Source: Cephalopachus bancanus (taxonomy: Eukaryota > Chordata > Mammalia > Primates > Tarsiidae). From it: a stretch of 64,000 nucleotides of DNA. The stretch lies in the NCBI GenBank assembly GCA_027257055.1, contig JAPVLO010000153.1:6510001-6574000 (forward strand), in the 5' to 3' direction. The notes under the pieces are model-generated. The model was given only the letters and a program-made list of their open reading frames with translations, ran no database searches and was not told the origin of the DNA. How positions within the stretch are numbered: position 1 is the stretch's first letter; every line of letters starts with the position of its first letter. The translations under genes and the position numbers were made by a program. Positions 34,315 through 46,389 of this stretch are shown here, piece by piece.

Positions 34315-35714
34315 TCAGAGAGAGAGAGGCAAGATGATGATGGAACAGGTCAGAGTGTGAAAGTCTCTGCAAAAAGCAAGTGTCCATAAAGACTTTGCAT
34401 GAGTGGGTACGTGCCAGTGGGTGAGTGAAAGTTCATTTGAGGGGAGACTCAGGTTCATGCACCTGGGGCTCACCTTTGGAGGTGACTGCAACCCACTACC
34501 ACCCTGAGATTGGAGCCCCTGCACACAGGATCATCTGCTGTTCTCCAGGCTCTCTTGAGAGGAGGCAGCAGAGAACAGCTGCTCTTCACCACCTGGCACC
34601 TGGTCTACATCATCACCTGTGGCAGCAGCAGGAGCCATGGAAAAGGCAGGGCATGGAAATCTGGAATGGAGCCCTGTTGCTGGTGAGGAGACACTGACCA
34701 GCTCATATTCTCTGTCCCAGGACTGGGCAGAGACCTGCGTTGCTCTGCCCAGCTCTGTCTAACCTCCAATCCGGGACCCAGAAACTATACCCTCATTGGA
34801 CTCAGAGAGACAAATGCCCCTCCCCCATGCTGGAACAGGCAAAGACATATCAGATCTGAGTAGAGATTTGACAGCAGCGGCAGCAGCAGACAAAGCAGGT
34901 GAGTCTGGATCTGATCTATCCTCCTCCCACGGTAGTCCATGGGGCATCTGACCCACCCTGAGAGCAGCCCTATCAGCCTGTACTGAGAGTAGAGGGGATG
35001 GGTTGGAGACTGGAGTTATTTCCTAATGCTGCAGCAGCAGCTGAAAGGAACCTAGAGCTGCTAGAAACAACCATAGAGCAAGTTTTTTGTTTGTTTGTTT
35101 GATTTTTGTTTTAGTTTTTTTCCTTCTCTCTTTCTTTCTGTTTTTGTTTACATTTTTGTACCTGCTTTGTTTCTGTTATTTTAATGTTGTTCTTTTTTAG
35201 ATTTTCTGCTTGTTTATGGATATTTTTGAGGGAGTACATCAACAGGGTTTGTTTGTATGATCATCTGTATTTTTGTTTGTCTGTTTTTACTGTCTTTGTT
35301 TCTCTGTTTATTTGTTAGTTGGCACACCTGTCTATTTTCCCTCTTATTCTTTCCCTCCACCTTCTTTTCATAGTCCTTCTTCCTTTTTCCATTATTTTCC
35401 TTTTTCTTATTTCATTTTGCTTTTGGGGGGCAAACATACACCTCCACTGCATGGACAGATTATAAGACAGTGGAAAGTGGGCTCCAGGGAGCCCACACAC
35501 CTGTCAGTGGATACTAGGATCTGTAGATACCTTCTGAATCACAGCTCCCCACTTATCTCAAAACTGCAAAAATCACAGCCCTCCACCCCCAGTCCAGCTT
35601 CAGAGGATCTATATAAGGAAGAATAGGAACAGAAGTAAAAGCTCTCCTCCCTATCACTGAACAACAGAATTAAAGAGGAGGTAAAAAAAGAGGGGGGGTA
35701 GAAAACCTACAAAA
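34315..35714 (+). promoter_or_regulatory. L1 5' UTR and internal promoter region
   Basis: About 1.4 kb before ORF1. The first half is GC-richer with 'cagcagcggcagcagcagac' near 34873. The second half (35080-35420) is a T- and TC-rich sense strand, unusual for a promoter. L1 5'UTRs usually hold an internal Pol II promoter. No motif is certain here. Confidence 0.6.
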
Positions 35715-36616
35715 ATGAAGAAAAACCAAAGGAAGGATATGGGTCTCATTCAGACCCCAGAGAGGACAACAACAGAGAATACATACTTTGGAACACAAAC
35801 AATGAAGAGCCCCCAGAAAGACTGGTGTCAAACCACAAACCCAGATTCAAGATATTAATAGAGGGAATAAATAGAAACGAGGAGTGATAAGAGGAAAGAA
35901 TGAAGGAGTTGATAACTGAGATAACGGTAATAAAGAATATGGTGAATGAAATAAATAGCAAACTGATAAGCATGGAAAGCAGAATTAACCAAGCAAAAGA
36001 AAGAATCTCAGAGCTTGAGGACCAAAATATGGAACTAACCCAAACTGTTAAAAACATAGAAAAGAAGATAAAACAAAGCCTTCAAGAGATGAGTGATTAT
36101 GTCAAGAGGCTGAACCTCAGATTAACTAGAATCCCTGAGGCAGATAGAGAGACAGAGACCACCCTGAAACAAACATTCCATGAAATTATCCAAGAAAACT
36201 TCCCTCATCTCATCAGAGATGTGACCATTCAAACACAAGAGATTCAGAGAACCCCTACAAGACAAGAAATTAGAAGACCAACTCCTAGACACATTATAAT
36301 TCACTTACACAAAGTAGGTATAAAAGAAAAAATCCTAAAGGCAGCAACAAAGAAAGGTCAGACTACTAGGGAAGACCAATTAGAATAGCAGCAGACTTAT
36401 CTGCAGAAACACTTCAGAATAGTTCTCAAAGGTAAACAATTTCAACCAAGAATTACCTACCCAGCTAAGCTAAGTTTCATCCTTGATGGAGAATTAAAAT
36501 CCTTCCCAGTCAATCCCTAAGAGTTATGCCACCTCCAGACCAGCTCTACAAGAAACACTTAAGAAAGTAGTAAACACAGAAGAAAGAAAGAAAAAAAGGG
36601 TAATCATGCCCTTCTA
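35715..36616 (+). pseudogene. L1 ORF1 (RNA-binding protein), broken
   Basis: ORF1 protein normally forms a coiled-coil trimer that coats L1 RNA. The start at 35715 reads MKKNQRKDMGLIQTPERTTT and stops after 47 codons. A second frame from 35900 to 36388 holds the coiled coil (NSKLISMESRINQAKERISE, then LEDQNMELTQTVKNIEKKIK), the RRM-like part (RLNLRLTRIPEADRETETT) and the C-terminal domain (PRHIIIHLHKVGIKEKILKA). C-terminal text continues past the stop at 36388 in a shifted frame. At least one frameshift and two stops disable it. The parts are in normal ORF1 order. Confidence 0.85.
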
Positions 36617-36727
36617 AGAATGCAGGAAAAAGATTGAAGACATACATAAATCCACTCATAAATCAAAAGAAAGACAACAAATGAACAAACAAACAGCAAC
36701 AACAACAATAAACTCTATAAGAACCTC

Positions 36728-39700
36728 ATGACTGTGATAAACTCTCACATCTCAATAATTAGCCTGAATGTGAATAGATTAAATGCACCATTGAAAAGAC
36801 ATAGACTGGCAAACTGGATAAAATATCATGATGCAACAGTATGTTGTCTCCAGGAAGCTCATCTCACCAGAAAGAACACCCACAGACTCAAAGTAAGAGG
36901 ATGGAAAACAAATGTCAGGCGAACGGAACACAAAGGAAAGTAGGAGTTGTGATCTTAATATCAGACAATATACCCTTTAAGCTATCAAAAAGATACAGAA
37001 GATCACTACATAATGATAAAAGGTTCGATCCATCAATAAGAAATATCTGTCCTAAATATATATGCCCCCAACATAGGAGCAACAATTTTCATAAAGCATC
37101 TTCTATGTAAACTAAAAAAAAAAAAAGTCTCTAATTCTATCATAGCTGAGGACTGAAATACCCCACTAACAACCCTAGATAGATCAACAGGACAAAAAAT
37201 CAATAAGGAGATGCAGAATCTCAACCTGACACTTGACCAAATGAACTTAATTGATACCTACAGAACACTCCACCCAACAAACATGGAATATACATTCTAC
37301 TCATCACCACATGAAACATACTCTAAGATCAACCACATCCTCGGCCATAAATCAGACATAAACAAATTTCATAAGATTGAAATTCTGCAATGCACCTTCT
37401 CAGACCACAGTGGAATAAAAATAAATATCAACACTGACAGAGCTTTTCCCAAACCTACAAAGAAATGGATACTTAACAGAATGATGCTGAAAAACTTCTG
37501 GGTCATCATGGAAATCAAAACAGAATTAAAAGTTTCTTGGAAACAAATGAAAATGAAGAAGCGTCTTACCAAAATCTCTGGGATGCCAGAAAAGCAGTAC
37601 TAAGAGGGAAATTCATATCTCTGCAGACACACATGAAAAAAATGGAAAGATCACAAGTTAACAGCCTAACAAATCACCTAAGGAAGCTGGAAAAGCAAGA
37701 CGACCAAAACCCTAACTTCAGCAGAAGAATCCAGATCACCAAAATAAAAGCCCAAATTCAGGACCTAGAAGAAAAAATATAATACAAAAAATCAACAAAA
37801 CAAAAAGCTGGTTCTTTGAAAGGATATACAAGTTTGATGGACCCCTAGCTGGACTGACTAAGAAAAAGAAAGAAAAAGCCCAAATAAACACAATTAGAAA
37901 TGTGAAATATGAAGTCATAACTGACTCCAAAGAAATACAAAAGATTATCAGACATTAATATGTACACTTGTATGGAAACAAACTTGATAACCTAAATGAA
38001 ATGGAGAACTTTCTGACATCACAGAACCTCCCCAGGTTGAAACAAGAAGAAATCGAGACCCTAAATAGATCAATAACAACACAGGAAATTGATTTCATTA
38101 TAACAAAATTACCTACAAAAAAAAGTCCTGGGCCAGACGACTTTCCAGTGGACTTCTACAAAACATACAAGGAGGAGCTGATACCGATCCTATTGATAGT
38201 ATGCCAGGCAATCAAGAAAGATGGAACTCTCCTCAAATCATTTCATGAAGCTAGCATCACATTGATACCCAAACTGGGTAAAGATCCAACAAGGAAAGAG
38301 AACTACAGGCCAATATCCTTGATGATCACAGATGCTAAGATTCTACCAAACCAGATCCAACAACACATCTCAAAAATCATTCACCACTACCAAGTAGGCT
38401 TCATCCTCGGGATGCAGGACTGGTTCAACATCTGCAAGACCACACATGTAATTAAATACATCAACAGATGTAAAAACAAAAACCACATGATTATATAATT
38501 AGACACAGAAAAAACTTTCAATAAAATCCAGCACCCCTTCTTGATAAAAACCCTTGAACATCTAGGCATAGATGGAACACACCTCAAAATAGTAAAAGAC
38601 ATCTACAAGAAACCCACAGCCAACATACTGCTAAACAGACAGAAATTGGAATCATTTCCCCTGAACACCAGAAGAAGACAAGGAGGCTCACTCTCATTTC
38701 TCCTGTCCTCACCTTTCCTGTTCAACATAGTATTGGAAGTCCCAGCTAGAACAATCAGACAAGAGAAGGAAATCGGGGATATCCAAATAGGAAATGAGGC
38801 AGTTAAGTTCTCCCTCTTTGCAGATGACATGATTCTATACCTGGAAAACCCAAGAGAATCTGTCAGAAACCTCCTTGCACTGATAAAGGATTTTGGCAAA
38901 GTCTCAGGGTGTAAAATAAATGTGCAAAAGACTGTCGCATTCCTATACTTCAATAATAAACAAACAAATCCAAATAAAAAGCACAATCCCATTCATAATA
39001 GCCACAAAAAAATGAAATACCTTGGCATCTTCCTAACCAGAGAAGTGAAAGACCTTTACAATGAAAATTACAAAGCACTGCTCAAAGAAATCTAAGATGA
39101 CACAAACAAATGGAAAAATATTCCACACACTCATGGATTGGAAGAATCAACATTTTAAAGATATTCATCCTACCCAAGGCAGTCTACAGATTTAACACAA
39201 TACCCATTAAATTACCAGCAGTATTCTTTTTAGACCTGGAAACAACAATACAGGGATTCAAATGGAAGCATAGTGACCACGAACAGCCAAAACAATCCTC
39301 AGCAAAAAAACAAAAAAAAACAAAAAAAAAAACCACCAAAAATAAATAAATAAATAAATAAAACAACAAAAACAAAGCGCGAGGTATCACACCACCAGAC
39401 TTTAAACTTTATTATAAAGCTACAAATAATGAAAACAGCTTAATATTTTACAAGAACAGGCATGTAAACCAATGCAACAAGGTAGAGATTCCGGAAGCAA
39501 AACCTCAATTTCTCAACCAACTCATCTTCAACAAAGCCTCCGCCATCAACCACTGGGGAGAGGAGAACCTACTCAGTAAATGGTGCTGCGAAAACTGGCT
39601 GACCACATGCCGAAGATTAAAACAAGATGCCTACCTATCACCATACACAGAAATCAACTCTAAATGAATCAAAGACCTAAATAAAACTCATACTATAAGA

Positions 39701-40373
39701 ACCTTAGAAAACGTAGGAGACAACCCTATGGAAATTGGAACTGGCAACCAACCAATTTCTGATCAAAACCCCAATTGCCCATGTCATAAGAGATAAGATA
39801 GACAAGTGGGACCTCATCAAACTGACAAGCTTCTGCAAAGCCAAAGAAACCATTGAGAGAGCGGGGAGACAGCTCACAGACTGGGAAAAAAAATTTGCCA
39901 ACTGTATATCTGACAAAGGCCTAACATCTCAAACGTGCGAAAAGAAAAAAGAAACAGCATCATTACAAAGTGGGCAAAAGATATGAATAGACATTTCTCA
40001 AAAGAAGACTTAAGAGCAGCCAACAGTTACATGAAAAACAGCTCAGTCTCACTAATCATCAAAGAAATGCAAATTAAAACCACATGACATACCACCTAAC
40101 TCCAGTCAGATTGGCCACCATCAATAACTCAAAAAACAGCAGATGTTGGAGAGGATGCAGGGGAAAAGGGAACACTTCTATTCCGTTGGTGGGAGTGTAA
40201 ACTAGTACAGCCTCTGTGGAAAACAGTTTGATGATTCCTAGAAGATCTAAAAATCAACCTTCCTTATGACCCTGTAATCCTCCTACTGGGAATATACCTG
40301 AAGGAACTCAAATCACTCTATGAAAAAGATACCCGCACACACATGTTTATTGCAGTATTATTCACAATAGTAC
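36728..40373 (+). pseudogene. L1 ORF2 (endonuclease and reverse transcriptase), broken and 3' truncated
   Basis: The start reads MTVINSHISIISLNVNRLNA, the endonuclease N-terminus, with CCLQEAHLTRKNTHRLK after it. The SDHSGIK block (37402) ends the endonuclease. Reverse transcriptase follows: [20 protein letters not shown] (38108), [10 protein letters not shown] (38297), [14 protein letters not shown] (38392), and [14 protein letters not shown] with the catalytic FADD (38811). Frame changes occur near 36940, 37600, 37780, 38498, 39095 and later. An A run at 37112 interrupts the endonuclease. The zinc-knuckle C-terminus is missing with the 3' end. Confidence 0.88.
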
Positions 40374-40465
40374 CTACTTCATAAAGTTGTTTTGAGGTTT
40401 AAACAAAGTAGTTTAGTGTTCAACACAATGCCTGGCAGTTAGTAGCAGCTATTATTAGGCAATGA
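40374..40465 (+). repeat. MIR SINE 3' half at the L1 break
   Basis: 'tacctacttcataaagttgt', then 'aacacaatgcctggcagtta' is MIR. It begins exactly where L1 stops. Confidence 0.75.
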
Positions 40466-40483
40466 GAAGTAGGACTATGAAAC

Positions 40484-40640
40484 TTTATTCATTCATCAAA
40501 CACTTATTAGGTGCCTTCTCTCTCTCTCTCTCTGCCAGACACTGCGCTAGGAAGACAGGGAGACTGGGCGCCTGAGTCGTTTACAAGAATAATAGCCTAG
40601 GATAGGGTGAAAGACACAGTTGTAGTATGATGAGCCGCCA
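40484..40640 (-). repeat. L2 LINE fragment with a TC run
   Basis: 'attcatcaaacacttattag', then 'ccagacactgcgctagg' is the reverse L2 end. A (TC)n run at 40517-40533 interrupts it. Confidence 0.55.
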
Positions 40641-41738
40641 TCCTGAGGCAATGGGAGTGTGTCTGGCAATTTCATGTTTTGCACAATGAACATTAATCTT
40701 GTTGCTGCCTGTACTGTAGGTGAGACTTTGTCTTCCATGTGGAGCCAGGCAGGATCAGTAACTGAGTAATTTTTACAAAGCCATGACTCATAAAATGAAA
40801 AGAATTTTGAGCTTGTTTATTTCATTCCTTGCTCTAGAACTCAGGCAGGTCAGTGCCCAAATAATCCAAGATATCTAGGTCTTCCCTTTTCTTCCCAGGG
40901 CTGTCAGTGGTAGAGACTGTACTCTCTGGAGACCCCCTTCTTCAAGAGCCTTCCAATCAAGGTTACTTTTTTCTCATATATAATCTTACTTTCTTGAAGT
41001 AAATCAAGCAAATTTTGTCTCACTGAAAGAAAGTGAGCCAGGCAAAATTTCTGGGTCATAGGTAGCTCCCTGCCCTAGTCACTCCCACAGGCATACATCC
41101 TTAGGAGCAGGTCATGGCCTTGTCTAGTTTCTCACTGAAGGAGGCATTCGAATGCCATTCTTCTGCATTCCTCAGGGAAGATATTCAACAAAGACCTTCC
41201 TGAGGATTTATGGTTACGGTTTAGTTAAGCTGGAAACACCCTATTGTTGTTCAAGAAGTTTAACTAACTTTTCATTACCTGGACTGGAATCTGGAGTATG
41301 TCTTATTTGGTTTTTCTATTGGTTTCTATTAGCTAATTAGGGCAGCGCCTGCAGAGGCAGGGGACCCCCAAGGCCCTGTGTCTACCCCTGCCAGGGAGCT
41401 TATTTTATTTTAGCAAACATAAATTGGGCACCACTATTTGTCCAGTACTGAGTCAAGGCATGACTACTTGGAAAACTATAGAACATTGTGGGTCTACAGA
41501 CATCACTAGCACAGTTAAACCTTTAAAATCTGCAGGTGTTCATTTGCTAAACATAAATTATTCACCTAAGACTTAAATTAGCTTAGAGGTAGAAGAGGCC
41601 TCAGGAATTCTCCATTCAGTACTCATTGAAGGATACCTTCTCCAGAATCTCTAATATGTGACTAATCCACTCGAGTATACATACCTTTTGGGACAGGGAC
41701 ATCACTCCTTCCAATGGACATTGTTCCACATGCCACCT
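40641..41738. other. Unassigned sequence
   Basis: No recognised repeat, gene or RNA. Short frames have no support. Confidence 0.4.
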
Positions 41739-42056
41739 AGAGATTTTTGTTTGTTTGTTTGCTTTGAGTTGGAGTCTCACTCTGTCGCCAAGACTGGAGT
41801 GCAGTGGCATGCTCATTGCCACCACAGCCTTGACCTGCTGGGCTCAGGCAATCCTACCATAGCCTTCCAAGTAGCTAGAACCACAAGCATGTGCCACCAC
41901 ATGTGGCTAATTTTTTTAAAATTTATTGTAGACACAACGTCTCGCCAAGTGGCCCAGGTTGGTCTCGAACCCCGGGCTCAGGTAATCCTCTCGCTTCTGC
42001 CTCCCAAAGTGCTGGGATTACAGGCATGAGCCACTGCACCCAGCCCAGAGTTTTTG
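41739..42056 (-). repeat. Alu SINE, lineage-type
   Basis: Full reverse Alu with a 'tttgtttgtttgctttg' tail and 'cttgacctgctgggctcagg'. Flanks 'agagatttttg' and 'agagtttttg' are a likely target duplication. Confidence 0.9.
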
Positions 42057-42379
42057 TAAGCATTAAACAAAACATTACAAATAAGGAAGCTAGGACATAG
42101 CGTGCCCTTTACTAAATAGTCATTCTTTTTCTACTAGGCTGGAAAGTTCTCCCTTATACTGATCTCAGTCCAGCTTCTGTCTTCCACTTTTATGGGCTTT
42201 GCTTTTCTTTCTGAGTGAGCATGAGACAGCACACTTCCTCCTCTACATGACAGCTCTTAAGGTGCTTGAGATAACTGCCTTCAGTCTCACCACTGTAGCT
42301 TCATCTTATTATTCTTGTGTTACTATCTCAGAACAGCCTGCCTTGACAAGCCGAGCTAAAACAGACCTTTCTTTTCAGT

Positions 42380-42600
42380 TTTTCTATCATTCACCTAATT
42401 TGTTTTCTTCAAAGAAAATTACCTGCTGAAATTTTCTTGCCCATATATTTGCTTATTTCTTTATTGTTGATGATAATAAGCTCTTTGAGCACAAGGATCT
42501 TGAATGTTTTATTCATTACTGAATCTCATGCTTAAATCTGTGACTAGAAAGCACTCAACAAATACTTGTTGATTGTTCATTGGATGAGTAAATGAACAAA
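42380..42600 (+). repeat. L2 LINE 3' end
   Basis: 'aataagctctttgagcacaa', then 'gcactcaacaaatacttgtt', then 'gattgttcattggatgagta' is the L2 end. Confidence 0.65.
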
Positions 42601-43127
42601 GCCCAAACCAAAATCTTTCAGCCATTTCTTATAAAATTTGACTCTATTCTGTTTCCTTGGCTCAGGTAGCCAAGTAGCTTTACCCTGTGGATAGCAATGA
42701 CGAGTAAAGGAGTCAAATCAGAGCAAGGAACATCTGCCAGCCACTTCCTGTTCTTTTACCCTTGGATGCATTGTGATACAGGAAAGCAAAAGTTGTCAGA
42801 AATTGTTGTCGGATACTTGCTGGTATTTTACAGTGTGACTTTTAAAAAGTCTCTCCATCTTTCTGAACTTCAGTTTTCTCATATAGAAAATCCAGGATTC
42901 AGAAGACTTGATCTTGAAGGTAACCTGGGGGCCAGAAGTTCTCTCAATGAAGTACAAATGCCAAAAAAAAAAAAAAAGCCCCAGAGTGGCTCAAGTTCTC
43001 TTATGACCTTGCCTTTCTCCAGTACCAAAGGGTCAATGACTCCCAGACCTAGAAGTATGTTTGAATCACCTAGAAAATATCTTTTACTTGATAAGCTTTA
43101 TCAAGTTACAGTTATATTCTTTTAAAT
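42601..43127. other. Unassigned sequence with a weak MIR-like piece
   Basis: 'tttctgaacttcagttttct' at 42858 is like a MIR core. An A14 run lies at 42963. No gene is seen. Confidence 0.35.
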
Positions 43128-43328
43128 GTTCAGTTAGATGAGTTTTGACAAATACATATACCCATGTAACCACTACTCCAATCAAAATATAGAACATTAC
43201 CATCACACTGGAAAGTGCTCTTATGCCCCTTTGCGGTCGTTGATCTACCTAATCCCTTGCTCTACCCAACCACTGATCTGATTTCTACCACTGGAGATTA
43301 GTTGTGTTCATTTTAGAAATTACACACA

Positions 43329-43369
<41 letters not shown>

Positions 43370-43420
43370 GTACACTTTTGTGTCTGACTTCTTTCACTTA
43401 GAATCCTATTGTTTTGATTT
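43128..43420 (-). mobile_element. Old L1M 3' end
   Basis: 'acccatgtaaccactactcc', then 'aatcaaaatatagaacatta', then 'ccaaccactgatctgattt', then 'tttgtgtctgacttctttca' is L1M in reverse. Confidence 0.8.
43331..43368. repeat. (CA)n microsatellite inside the L1M
   Basis: Nineteen uninterrupted 'ac' units. The run has grown out of the L1M text 'aattacacacaat'. Confidence 0.95.
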
Positions 43421-43455
43421 GTTCATGTTCTTGCTTTTATCAGGATTTTGTTCTA

Positions 43456-43529
43456 TTTATATACTATATGTGTAATATGATTATATATTAGTCACATATA
43501 CTATATGTGTAATATGATTATATATTAGC
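43456..43529. repeat. Two tandem copies of a 37-base AT-rich unit
   Basis: 'atactatatgtgtaatatga' followed by 'ttatatattag' appears at 43461 and 43498, identical over at least 33 bases. This is a recent duplication. Confidence 0.92.
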
Positions 43530-43933
43530 TTCATAAATGTAGATTCCTAGGCCCCACTGATGCTCTTGAATTTTTGAAGCTCAGAAAATCTATGAGTTTA
43601 ACATGTTCCAGAGGGAATTGTTATACAGAAGTTTGGTTTAAGTACCCTTTAATAAGGAGGTTTTCCTCTCAAGTTCAAATAGCTTCCACAATGCAACCAT
43701 TTGTGGCTGACAGTTGGTCACAGGTTCTGTGCAGGTCTTTGAACTCTCCTTCTTATTAGGCCATCTCAGTTAGATCTTGTAGCCTATCCTAGGCCACAAA
43801 GATCCTGGTGCTTGTAACACATCTCAGAGAGTCACCTCTGCAGATATTCTTTCAGATCTAATGTATCTGTAAATTGAGTTATGGATCCCAAGATTCACAG
43901 GTAAGTCTATAATCTTAATCTATAAAAGCTCAC
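43530..43933. other. Unassigned sequence
   Basis: 43535-43575 ('agattcctaggccccactga') looks like a scrap of a MER5-type hAT element. The rest is unassigned. Confidence 0.35.
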
Positions 43934-44092
43934 CCTTGCCATGGAAAAGCAGAGGTGTTCTGAGCAGCCTTTTATTTCAGCCCAACTGCTGGAATTACTG
44001 ACGACAGTTTTATGAGATGTTTTACGGTCTGGGAAAAGTTTTTCCTTAACAAATGAGGGAAGCATTCTTTGACCATAGTACACAAACGCCAC
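43934..44092 (-). other. Candidate internal coding exon (53 codons)
   Basis: A strong minus-strand acceptor ('atattttcttcctgaag', ending at 44093) and a near-consensus donor ('ggcaagg/gtgagc' at 43934) bound an open frame starting VAFVYYGQRMLPSFVKEKLF and ending CSEHLCFSMAR. Both ends are in phase 0. That fits the candidate exon at 28530 downstream. It also fits one frame of the candidate at 48257 upstream. Nothing here is a known repeat. I do not recognise the protein, and a chance occurrence is possible. Confidence 0.35.
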
Positions 44093-44254
44093 CTTCAGGA
44101 AGAAAATATAACATTTTTGTTAGATCACAGGGAACACAGTTTATTTTCCTATATGAAAATTTTCAAAAAATTTTTGAGTTTAACATAGAGTTTTAAAAAA
44201 TCTTCCAGATTTAAAAAAAACAGACTTTCAGTCTGTTTTAGCTTTAGATTCAGA

Positions 44255-44960
44255 ACAAAAGTGAATGGAAGGGACAGAGATTTCCCATATCCTTTCTGCC
44301 CCTACGTACACATGACCTCTACCATTATCAACATCCCTCACCAGAATGACACATTTGTTATTACAATCTATACTACAGTCATTATAATACAACCTACATT
44401 ATTAACTCCCAAAGTCCATAGTTCACATTAGTGCTCACTTTTGATGTACATTCTATGGGTTTGATGAATGCATAATGATCTGTATCCACCATTATAGTGT
44501 CACCCATTACAGTGTCACACAGAACTGCTTCACTGCCTTAAATATCCCCTGTGCTCTGTCTATTCACCCTTCTCTCCTCCCAAACCTCTGGCAACCACTG
44601 ATCCATTTATGACCTCTATAGTTTTGCCTTTTTCAGAATGTGTATAGTTGGAATTGCGCGGTATGTAGCCTTTTGGATTTCTCATGGCTTGATAGCTCAT
44701 TTCTTTTCAGTGCAGAGTAATATTTCATTATCTAAATGTTCCACCATTTATTCATCCATTCACCTACTGAAAGACGTCTCTCTTGCTTCCAAGTTTTGGC
44801 AATTATTAATAAAACTACTATAAAATTTGCATGCAGGTTTTTGGATGAACATAGTTTTCGACTTCTTTGGGTTAATACACAAGGCGCATGATTGCTGAAT
44901 TGTGTAGGAAGAGAATGTTTAATTTTGTAAGAAACTGCCAAGTTGAAAGAGTGGCTGCTA
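44255..44960 (-). mobile_element. L1M LINE 3' end (L1MA or L1MB type)
   Basis: Long reverse match in order: 'gaatgacacatttgttatta', 'ctatgggtttgatgaatgca', 'ctggcaaccactgatccatt', 'atggcttgatagctcatttc', 'ccattcacctactgaaagac', 'gccaagttgaaagagtggct'. It is better preserved than the other L1M copies here. Confidence 0.85.
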
Positions 44961-45489
44961 TATCGTAGGTAGGAGGTAGGCGTATCCTAGGTCCCATTAT
45001 GATACCCTGGCTTTCATTATTCCAGTTTCTTTTGGTTCCGCCCCTCCCCCAGCTGAAGACAAGAGACTATTTACAGAGAATGTGAGCCCTTTCTTATTAT
45101 TATAAAGCACAATTGGTTGCTACATCAATAGAAATATGTCTAATGTGTCAAATATGAATAACTTTGGATTTCCCACTGCTTTTAGTTGAGCCCCAGTTCT
45201 CCATTTATCTGATAACTAGAAGTTTACTGCATGTCTGGCTTATCTTTATCAGGTTTTGGTGCTAGAAAGAAAGCCTGCATTGTAGGAGCTTGTGCTCTTA
45301 ATGCTAGAGGGTGACTCTGCTAACCCTCTAAGGAGTAATATAGTAGAATATAATGTTAATGGTTGTAGAACACAGAGATATTGATCAACTCTCTAATTCC
45401 CACCCTACTCTGAGGAGTAGCAGCAGCAATTGCAAAAGCTACATAAAAGTTTCAATCACAAATTTTGAAAGCCAAGAATTGTGGTTTTT
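44961..45489. other. Unassigned sequence
   Basis: No recognised gene or repeat. Confidence 0.4.
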
Positions 45490-45619
45490 ATAAAAGGGCA
45501 CAAGTGTATTACTCTCTTTCTTTCTCCACAGCACTGACCACTTGTAAAATCTTCCACTCTGAAAGATTGTGGTATTTGCATATGTCCTCATGAAGAGCTT
45601 TCTTGATTAATGTGTATTA

Positions 45620-46290
45620 AGGAGGCCATTCATTTAATCATCAACACATTCAACAAGTGTTTTTATTTTTATTTTTATTTTTTGAGTTGGAATCTCACTC
45701 TATTGCCCAGACTGGAGTGCAGTGGCTGCTCCCGGCCACTGCAGCCTCGACCTGCTGGACTCTGGCGATCCTTCCGCCTCAGGCTTCCAAGTAGCTGGAA
45801 CTATAGGCGCGCGCTACCATGCCCGGCTAATTTTTAATTTATTGTAGAGATGAGGTCTCACCAAGTTGCCCAGGCGGGTCTCGAACCTGCGGGCTCAGGC
45901 AATTCACTCACCTCAGCCTTCCAAAGGCGCGGGATTACAGGCTGAGCCACCGAGCCCGGCTAACAAGTGTTTATTGACTTCTCACTTTGCAAAAAGCTCA
46001 TGCTTGGAATGGGAATATGATGATGAGCAAAACAGGTAGTCATTGTTCTCAGGGCATTTAGAGTCTAGAAAGAAAGACAAGATGCCATAGCAATAAAATG
46101 CAATAAATGTTGCTATGGGTGGAATGGGGGAGCATGTAGCAAAGGAACATAACCTAATCTGATGGATACATGAGAAATTAGCCAGACAATGAGAAGTGGA
46201 AGAGTGTCTTGGGGGAAGGATAAAGGACCAGTATTGCCAAGGAGAGTGTGGGGGAGAGGGGTGTAAGCCAAGACCAGAGAGTGTTAGGGA
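45620..46290 (-). mobile_element. L2 LINE interrupted by an Alu
   Basis: Reverse L2: 'catcaacacattcaacaagt' before the Alu and 'gtttattgacttctcacttt' after it. It continues with 'gggcatttagagtctagaaa', 'caataaatgttgctatgggt' and 'gtggaagagtgtcttgggg'. Confidence 0.65.
45652..45972 (-). repeat. Young lineage-specific Alu inside L2
   Basis: Full reverse Alu (45663-45961) between perfect copies of 'aacaagtgttt' (45652-45662 and 45962-45972). It carries 'gcgcgggattacaggctgag'. Confidence 0.95.
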
Positions 46291-46389
46291 TCTTCTCATG
46301 ATGTTTTCTGTGAGTCTTCTGGAGGAGTGTGAATTTTATCAAAAGGCCTATAGATAGCCATTACAATTTTTAATTTAATTTAATTTATT

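Larger units (their letters stand above)
34315..40373 (+). mobile_element. L1 LINE with complete 5' end but missing 3' end
   Basis: An L1 retrotransposon of about 6.06 kb: 5'UTR (34315-35714), ORF1 (35715-36616), a short spacer and ORF2 (36728-40373). It starts 'gagagagagaggcaagatga', like the purine-rich start of other L1s. It stops in late ORF2 at 'attattcacaatag' and runs straight into an unrelated MIR. The last part of ORF2, the 3'UTR and the poly(A) tail are missing. Both frames carry stops and shifts, so it cannot move. Its sequence is younger-looking than the L1M copies, but the 5'UTR does not look like human L1PA or L1PB. Confidence 0.88.

Noticed and set aside
37112..37126. A-run in the L1 that could be a poly(A) tail
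   Set aside because: ORF2 text continues on both sides in order, so it is an internal A-run and not an element end.
35746..39390. Minus-strand frames within the L1 region
   Set aside because: Shadows of L1 ORF1 and ORF2 on the opposite strand.
36728..40373. An active L1 ORF2
   Set aside because: Several frame changes and stops, and loss of the 3' end, rule it out.
45500..45560. Good-looking acceptor 'ctctttctttctccacag'
   Set aside because: The text following ('cactgaccacttgtaaaatc') is the L2 3' end, which naturally resembles an acceptor.
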